The notes under the pieces are model-generated. The model saw only the letters and a list, made by a program, of their open reading frames with translations, did not search any database and was not told where the DNA came from. Both the position numbers and the translations under genes were made by a program. Source: Streptomyces sp. R302 (GTDB lineage Bacteria > Actinomycetota > Actinomycetes > Streptomycetales > Streptomycetaceae). From it: a stretch of DNA of 64,000 nt. Of the stretch, positions 58,975-64,000 are shown one piece after another. Location: positions 711,513 through 775,512 of the forward strand of contig NZ_JABBGE010000001.1 of assembly GCF_012927245.1 (NCBI RefSeq), read 5' to 3'. Numbering within the stretch: position 1 is the stretch's first letter; every line of letters starts with the position of its first letter.

Positions 58975-59307
58975 ATGACCATTCCTGTGGACCGGCTCAC
59001 CGAGCCCGCCGTGCGCGCCTTCGTCACCGCGCTGAACGCCAACGACCGTGCCGCCTTCGAGGCCGCCCTCGCGCCCGGCGCGACCATGTCCGACGACGGG
59101 TCCGAGCGGGACCTGCGGGAGTGGACCGAGCGGGAGGTGTTCTCCTCGAACGGGCGCATGGAGGTGGAGAGCGAGGACGAGGACGGCCTCGCCCTCACCG
59201 CCACCTACAGCAACGACACCTGGGGCGCCATGCGCACCGTCTGGCGGTTCACCGTCGAGGACGGGAAGGTGACGCGGTTCGAGACCGGCCAGGCGCCCGT
59301 GGAGTGA
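58975..59307 (+). CDS. NTF2/SnoaL-like protein
   Basis: A 110-residue protein of the cone-shaped NTF2 fold: helix VRAFVTALNANDRAAFEAAL, then the loop APGATMSDDGSERDLREW and strands LTATYSNDTWGAMRTVWRFT and VTRFETGQ. Typical members bind small hydrophobic ligands or act as isomerases. Substrate unknown. ATG at 58975 after a weak GGTACGGGTGG. Convergent with the SDR gene. Confidence 0.85.
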   Translation: MTIPVDRLTEPAVRAFVTALNANDRAAFEAALAPGATMSDDGSERDLREWTEREVFSSNGRMEVESEDEDGLALTATYSNDTWGAMRTVWRFTVEDGKVTRFETGQAPVE

Positions 59308-59338
59308 CCGGAGCGGGGGTCGGGGTCGGGGTGAGGCG

Positions 59339-60082
59339 TCAGCCTCGGCCGATGTAGGGCATCGTCGTGGCCATGACCGTGGCGAACTGGACGTTCGCCT
59401 CCAGGGGCAGGGCCGCCATGTGGACGACCGTCGCGGCCACGTCCGCCGCGTCCATGACCGGCTCCACCGCCAGTCCGCCGCCGGCCTGGAGGATGCCGGT
59501 CCGCATGCGGGCGGTCATGTCCGTGGCCGCGTTGCCGATGTCGATCTGGCCGCAGGCGATCCGGTACGGGCGGCCGTCCAGCGACAGCGACTTCGTCAGG
59601 CCCGTCATCGCGTGCTTCGTCGCCGTGTACGCGATCGAGTGCGGGCGCGGCACGTGCGCCGAGATGGAGCCGTTGTTGATGATGCGGCCGCCCTGCGGGG
59701 ACTGCTCCTTCATGGCCCGGAAGGCGGCCTGCGCGCACAGGAACGCGCCCGTCAGGTTGACGTCGACCACCGACCGCCAGGTGTCGTAGGGCAGCTCCTC
59801 CACCGGCGTGCCGCCGCCCGCGAACGTCCCCGCGTTGTTGAAGAGCAGGTCGACGCGGCCGAAGCGGTCCCGTACCGCGTCGAAGAGGGCGGTCACCGCC
59901 TCCGGTGACGTCACGTCCGTCGGCACGCGGAGCGTCCGCTCGGCGGGCAGGCCCTGCGCCGTCTCCTCCAGGGGGGCGAGCCGGCGGCCCGCGAGCGCCA
60001 CCTCCCAGCCCGCCTCCGCGAGGGCCCGCGCCACGCTCCGGCCGATGCCCGAACCCGCTCCCGTCACCACTGCGACGCCCAT
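59339..60082 (-). CDS. Short-chain dehydrogenase/reductase
   Basis: A 247-residue SDR. Gly motif [20 protein letters not shown] (about 4-23), NNAGTF, Ser in [10 protein letters not shown] and catalytic Tyr/Lys in [13 protein letters not shown]. It should be an NAD(P)-dependent oxidoreductase of unknown substrate. ATG at 60080-60082; a longer frame upstream would only add Arg/Gly-rich sequence. Monocistronic. The gap to the following phoD remnant contains no other gene. Confidence 0.9.
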   Translation of the reverse strand: MGVAVVTGAGSGIGRSVARALAEAGWEVALAGRRLAPLEETAQGLPAERTLRVPTDVTSPEAVTALFDAVRDRFGRVDLLFNNAGTFAGGGTPVEELPYDTWRSVVDVNLTGAFLCAQAAFRAMKEQSPQGGRIINNGSISAHVPRPHSIAYTATKHAMTGLTKSLSLDGRPYRIACGQIDIGNAATDMTARMRTGILQAGGGLAVEPVMDAADVAATVVHMAALPLEANVQFATVMATTMPYIGRG

Positions 60083-60250
60083 GCCGAACCACAACCTTCC
60101 AGCTTCGTGTCGCCCCGGCCGCGCAGCGTACGCCAGACGCGTGCCCCATGAACTCATCCGTCCGACACGTGGATGACCTGTCCCCGACAAGGCGATGTCG
60201 TCCCGGCCCCCTCGAACACCGACGGACACCAACCGTCAGGGGAGGGGCAC

Positions 60251-60687
60251 ATGACGCCCACCGAGGCCCCGCTCACCCTGGGCGCCGCCGCCGCCGACGG
60301 CCCCCTGCCCGGCTCCGCCCTGCTGTGGACCCGGCCGGCCATCCACCCCTTCGAGCCGGGCGGCGGCGCGTGTCAGTCCCCTGGGAGCTCGCCCACGACG
60401 AGAGCTTCACCCGGACCGTGCGGCGCTGCGGCTCGGCGCCGTCTCCTGCCAGGCGTACCACGACGGGTACGTCACGGCCTACGGGCACCTCGCCGACGAG
60501 GACCTCGACGTCGTCCTCCACCTCGGCGACTACCTGTACGAGTGGCCGCACCACCGTGACGCTCGGCGAGGAGAGCGCCCGCGCCGACTTCCGTACGGTC
60601 CCGTACGTGACGACGCCGGGCGCCCCGGTCACCACCGCCGCCTCCTTCGTCACGGAGGCCGGGCGGCCGGGCCTCACACCCGCGTGA
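60251..60687 (+). pseudogene. phoD: PhoD-type alkaline phosphatase remnant with internal deletions
   Basis: Three fragments of PhoD lie in order but in different frames. The N-terminus (from ATG 60251, [36 protein letters not shown]) moves to [19 protein letters not shown]. The conserved metal/Asp part [20 protein letters not shown] and [12 protein letters not shown] (about 60441-60545) follows. The C-terminus ([20 protein letters not shown] through GRPGLTPA) ends at 60687. A complete enzyme has over 500 residues, so roughly 400 have been deleted. It cannot be functional. Its 3' end overlaps the convergent oxidoreductase gene. Confidence 0.85.
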
Positions 60688-61690
60688 GCTCCGCCGCCTC
60701 CTGCGGATAGCGGACGCCGACGCGGTCCCGTACCGCGTCGAGCGTCCGCATCACGGCGAGCGTGCCGTCCAGCGGGACGAGCGGCGACTCCGTCTCCCCG
60801 GCCCGCAGGCAGCGCATCACCTCGGCGGCCTCGTGCCGCATCGAGTGCGGGTCGTCGGCGTTGGTGAACTCCTCCGGCTCGGCGCCCTCCCGGTACAGCG
60901 TGAACCGCTCCGGGAAGAAGAAGCCGCGCGGCACCTCGATCCGGCCCTTCGTGCCGGTCACGGCGGCGGTCAGCGGGGTGTCCGCCTCCAGGGAGCAGGA
61001 CAGCAGCGCCGACGCCCCCGAGTCCGACCAGCCGAGCAGCATGCCCGTGTTCAGGTCGACGCCCTCCGGGGAGATCCGCGCGTGCGCCTGCACCGAGTCC
61101 GGCTCGCCGAGCAGCAGCTGCGCGAAGGAGACCGGGTAGACGCCGAGGTCGAGCAGGGCGCCGCCGCCGACGGCCGGGTCCCGCAGCCGGTGATCGGGGC
61201 CGAAGGGGCCCGCGAGGCCGAAGTCGGCCTGCACGGTGCGTACGTCCCCGATCGCGCCGTCCCGCACCAGCTCCGCGAGCCGGCGGACGAGCGGATTGCA
61301 GTACATCCACATGGCCTCCATGAGGAAGAGGCCCCGGTCCCGGGCGAGGGAGACCAGCTCCGCCGCCTCCCGGGCGTTCAGCGTGAACGCCTTCTCGCAC
61401 AGGACCGCCTTGCCGGCCTCCAGGGCGCGGCCCGCGGCCTCCCGGTGGGCGTGGTGCGGGGTCGCCACGTACACCACGTCCACCTCGGGGTCGGCGAAGA
61501 GGCCGTCCCAGCCGCCGTACGCCCGCCCGATCCCGAACCGGTCGGCGAAGGCCCGCGCCGACGCCTCCGTACGGGACGCCACCGCCACCACCTCGGCGCC
61601 GTCCAGCTCCGCCAGGTCCGTCACGAACCGCTCGGCTATGCCGCCGGTCGCGAGCACGCCCCACCGCACCACGTCGTCCATGTCGTCCAT
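60674..61690 (-). CDS. Gfo/Idh/MocA-family oxidoreductase
   Basis: A 338-residue NAD(P)-dependent oxidoreductase. Rossmann motif [20 protein letters not shown] (about 10-30) with [20 protein letters not shown], then [20 protein letters not shown] and the catalytic-region [16 protein letters not shown] (the conserved EK motif) and [20 protein letters not shown]. It may act on a sugar, inositol or similar diol. The ATG at 61688-61690 follows GGGGTGG and is preferred over the second ATG at 61679-61681. Divergent from the MFS gene by about 78 bp; its end overlaps the phoD remnant. Confidence 0.9.
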   Translation of the reverse strand: MDDMDDVVRWGVLATGGIAERFVTDLAELDGAEVVAVASRTEASARAFADRFGIGRAYGGWDGLFADPEVDVVYVATPHHAHREAAGRALEAGKAVLCEKAFTLNAREAAELVSLARDRGLFLMEAMWMYCNPLVRRLAELVRDGAIGDVRTVQADFGLAGPFGPDHRLRDPAVGGGALLDLGVYPVSFAQLLLGEPDSVQAHARISPEGVDLNTGMLLGWSDSGASALLSCSLEADTPLTAAVTGTKGRIEVPRGFFFPERFTLYREGAEPEEFTNADDPHSMRHEAAEVMRCLRAGETESPLVPLDGTLAVMRTLDAVRDRVGVRYPQEAAELTRV

Positions 61691-61768
61691 GTCCGTCCAC
61701 CCCAAGGGTCTCGATCCGCCCCGCCGAGCTGAGAGCATAGGCAAGGATTCAACGAAAGGGAGCAGTCG

Positions 61769-63067
61769 ATGCCGGAGAGCGGCCAGAAAGCAACAGAAGA
61801 GCACATACCCGGGACCGGGGCCGGGACCGGGACCGGAACCCCGGTGGCCGTCCCCGCCGCCGCCCGGAGGGCCGGACTGCTCGTCACCCTCGTCCTCGGC
61901 GGACTCACCGCGCTCCCGCCGCTCTCCATGGACATGTACCTGCCGGCCCTGCCGGAGGTCACCCGCTCGCTGACCGCCCCCGCCGCCACCGTCCAGCTCA
62001 CCCTCACCGCCTGCCTCGCCGGCATGGCCCTCGGCCAGCTCGTCGTCGGCCCCATGAGCGACAAGTGGGGCCGCCGCCGGCCGCTGCTCGCCGGCATGGT
62101 CGTCTACGTCCTCGCCACCGCTGTCTGCGCCTTCGCGCCCAGCGCCGAACTCCTCATCGGCTTCCGGCTCCTCCAGGGCCTCGCCGGGTCCGCCGGCATC
62201 GTCATCGCCCGGGCCGTCGTCCGCGACCTCTACGACGGCGTCGAGATGGCCCGCTTCTTCTCCACCCTCATGCTGATCTCCGGCGTCGCGCCGATCATCG
62301 CGCCGCTCATCGGCGGACAGATCCTGCGGATCACCGACTGGCGGGGCGTCTTCCACGTCCTCGCCGTCATCGGCGTCCTCCTCACCGTCGTCGTCTGGCG
62401 CTTCCTCCACGAGACGCTGCCGCCGGAACGGCGACAGGAGGGCGGCGTCGGGCAGGCCCTGCGCACCATGCGCGGGCTGCTCGCCGACCGCGTCTTCACC
62501 GGCTACATGCTGGCCGGCGGCCTCGCCTTCGCGGCCCTCTTCGCCTACATCTCGGCCTCGCCGTTCGTCGTCCAGGAGATCTACGGGGCCTCGCCGCAGA
62601 CCTTCAGCCTCCTCTTCGGGCTCAACTCCATCGGCCTCGTCGCCGTCGGCCAGATCAACGGCAAGCTGCTCGTCGGGCGGGTCAGCCTCGACAAGGTGCT
62701 CGGCTTCGGGCTGTCCGTCATCGTGCTCGCCGCGACGGCGCTGCTCCTGATGACGACCGGCGCCTTCGGCGAGGTCGGGCTCGTCCCGGTCGCCGCGGGC
62801 CTCTTCGTCCTCATGTCCGCGATGGGACTGGCGATGCCGAACACGAACGCGCAGGCGCTGATGCGGACGCCGCACGCGGCGGGCTCCGCCTCCGCGCTCC
62901 TCGGCACGTCCTCGTTCCTGATCGGCGCGATCGCCTCCCCCCTCGTCGGCATCGCCGGCGAACACACGGCCGTCCCCATGGCCGTCGTCCAACTCACCTG
63001 CGCCCTGGCCGCCCTCACCTGCTTCCTCCTCCTGTGCCGCCCCTGGCGCAACCCGGCAACCACCTGA
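61769..63067 (+). CDS. Bcr/CflA-type MFS drug exporter
   Basis: A 432-residue transporter with 12 hydrophobic helices. The Bcr/CflA hallmarks are there: GGLTALPPLSMDMYLPALPE at the start of helix 1, GMALGQLVVGPMSDKWGRRR (motif A) and SAGIVIARAVVRDLYDG. It would export drugs or small metabolites by proton antiport. ATG at 61769 after AAGGGAGCAGTCG. A Gly/Thr repeat in the N-terminal tail (TGAGTGTGT) comes from CCGGGACCGG repeats. Monocistronic; a repeat cluster follows. Confidence 0.91.
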   Translation: MPESGQKATEEHIPGTGAGTGTGTPVAVPAAARRAGLLVTLVLGGLTALPPLSMDMYLPALPEVTRSLTAPAATVQLTLTACLAGMALGQLVVGPMSDKWGRRRPLLAGMVVYVLATAVCAFAPSAELLIGFRLLQGLAGSAGIVIARAVVRDLYDGVEMARFFSTLMLISGVAPIIAPLIGGQILRITDWRGVFHVLAVIGVLLTVVVWRFLHETLPPERRQEGGVGQALRTMRGLLADRVFTGYMLAGGLAFAALFAYISASPFVVQEIYGASPQTFSLLFGLNSIGLVAVGQINGKLLVGRVSLDKVLGFGLSVIVLAATALLLMTTGAFGEVGLVPVAAGLFVLMSAMGLAMPNTNAQALMRTPHAAGSASALLGTSSFLIGAIASPLVGIAGEHTAVPMAVVQLTCALAALTCFLLLCRPWRNPATT

Positions 63068-63900
63068 CGACCCGTCGGCTGCACCCGCCCCCCTGCGCCG
63101 GGGCGCCCGCAGGGCGGTGCCCACTCCGCGCCACCACCACCGCCCCCGCGACCAGGCGTCCCAAGAGACCGGCACCCACCCGCAGGCCCCACGCGGGCCC
63201 CGGCCCCGGCACGAGCCCGCACCCGCCGTCCCTGCGGGCCCGCGTCTCGCTGGGGCGGTGCCCACCCGCAGGGGCCTGGCCCTGGCGATGGGCCCGCGCC
63301 CGTCGTTCCTGTGGGCCCGCGTTCCGCTGGGGCGGCGCCCACCCGCAGGGGCCTGGCCCTGGTGCGGGGCCGTGCCCGGCGTCCCTGTGGGCACGCGTCT
63401 CGCTAGGGCGGTGCCCACCCGCAGTCCCGGCGCGCGGGGCCTGGCCCCGGTGCGGGCTGCGCGCCCGGTGTCCCTGTGGGCATGCGTCCCCCTGGGGCGG
63501 TGCCCACCCTCAGGCCCGGCTTGGGGCCTGGTGCTGGTGCGGGTGGCGCGCCCGGCGTCCCTGTGGGCATACGTCCCGCTAGGGCGGGACGGGTGGGCAC
63601 AGGGACGGCGCCCTCTGCCGCGCCTCGGCTTTCCGGGCCTGGACCCGCACCACGATGTACGGCTCCGTACCGGTGCGGGTTCAGGCGACAGGTGCGGAGG
63701 CACCCGCAGAAGGTGCCGTTCCGTTGTGCCCACCCGTTCCGCCCCTTGCGGAACGCCTGCCCACAACGGAGCGGCGGTGGAGGGTGGGCACCGCCCTGGC
63801 GGAACGTATGCCCACAACGGGGTGGCGGCGCGGCACGTATGCCCACAACGGGGCGGCGGGCCGGGTCCGCGGCCGGGGCGGAGGGGGCGCCTAGACTGGG
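63068..63900. repeat. Cluster of dispersed GTGGGCA-type repeats, no gene
   Basis: About 830 bp between the exporter and the last gene. A unit beginning GTCCCTGTGGGCAYRCGTCC followed by GCTAGGGCGGTGCCCACCC recurs at 63228, 63305, 63381, 63470 and 63557 (spacing 77, 76, 89, 87 bp), with variations. Downstream come the GTTGTGCCCACCCGTTCCGC palindrome (about 63723-63767) and two further CGTATGCCCACAACGG copies (about 63806 and 63837). It belongs to the same family as 13564-13607 and 51543-51603. The long plus-strand ORF over it is an artefact of GC-rich repeats. Confidence 0.8.
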
Positions 63901-63903
63901 TCG

Positions 63904-64000
63904 GTGAATGTGTCTTCCCCTTCTGCCGAGTCACTGCGGGGCGCCCTCGCCGGGGTGCTGGGCGGGCTCCCGCCCTCGCAGGCCGCGAAGTCCGTCGAGC
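63904..64000 (+). CDS. Probable Rsm22-like small-subunit methyltransferase, 5' end
   Basis: A GTG at 63904 after GGGTCG starts a frame still open at the window edge: VNVSSPSAESLRGALAGVLG, then GLPPSQAAKSVE. The Ser-Leu-Arg-x-Ala-Leu...Gly-Leu-Pro-Pro-x-Gln-Ala-Ala-Lys pattern recalls the N-terminal helical part of actinobacterial Rsm22-family (small ribosomal subunit) methyltransferases. Only 32 codons can be seen, and the SAM-binding region lies beyond the window. Confidence 0.5.
   Translation, partial: MNVSSPSAESLRGALAGVLGGLPPSQAAKSVE

Noticed and set aside
63228..63620. CRISPR-like regular spacing
   Set aside because: Units are GC palindromes of varying length with diverged repeats, no constant 28-37-bp repeat, and no cas gene in the window.

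Overview
This window is chromosomal DNA from a Streptomyces-type actinobacterium. The evidence is extreme GC content with G/C-ending codons, many GTG/TTG starts, an XRE-DUF5753/DUF397/ATP-binding regulatory trio, F420-type oxidoreductases, KstR-like and DmdR-type operators, and several of the small dispersed palindromic repeats common in streptomycetes. No prophage, intact insertion sequence or CRISPR array is visible. Positions were read by eye from the sequence; family names come from recalled motifs, not from a search.

Region 1 (1-7.8 kb): the 3' end of an NTF2-like gene, about 800 bp of GC-rich repeats, and a secreted lytic transglycosylase. Then comes a translationally coupled minus-strand operon headed by a cobalamin riboswitch: a surface alpha/alpha-toroid protein, a second anchored surface protein, EcfT, a fused double ECF ATPase and an EcfS membrane protein. 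This reads as a vitamin B12 capture and uptake system.

Region 2 (7.8-18.7 kb): an MBL hydrolase divergent from aldehyde dehydrogenase plus ferredoxin, a KstR-like TetR regulator divergent from a glycosyltransferase/methyltransferase/alpha-barrel triad, a repeat-disrupted Old Yellow Enzyme pseudogene, a MerR regulator and an LLM-type oxidoreductase. Region 3 (18.8-33.8 kb): envelope and cell-wall proteins (PQ-rich membrane protein, amidase, collagen-like repeat protein), several regulators, a whiJ/abaA-like trio, small DUF proteins, cupin/GlxA and DUF4097/MarR divergent pairs.

Region 4 (33.9-46.5 kb): two lipid or steroid catabolism operons (fused acyl-CoA dehydrogenase plus SCP-x-like thiolase; MaoC hydratase, alcohol dehydrogenase, SDR). 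Each has both a KstR-type box and a second TCTGAC-N5-GTCAGA box. Between them lie an MFS exporter, a TnpB-like pseudogene and an ABC/two-component operon. The second box also precedes the aldehyde dehydrogenase and LLM genes, so a regulon probably spans the window.

Region 5 (46.6-64 kb): siderophore-binding lipoprotein with an iron box, a housekeeping operon (Nif3-like, zinc-ribbon coiled coil, RNase H/phosphatase), eda, yaaA, an RNB ribonuclease, a MerR gene, the RNase P RNA gene rnpB, a decayed phoD, an oxidoreductase, a Bcr/CflA exporter, a second repeat cluster of about 800 bp and the start of a probable Rsm22-like methyltransferase gene.
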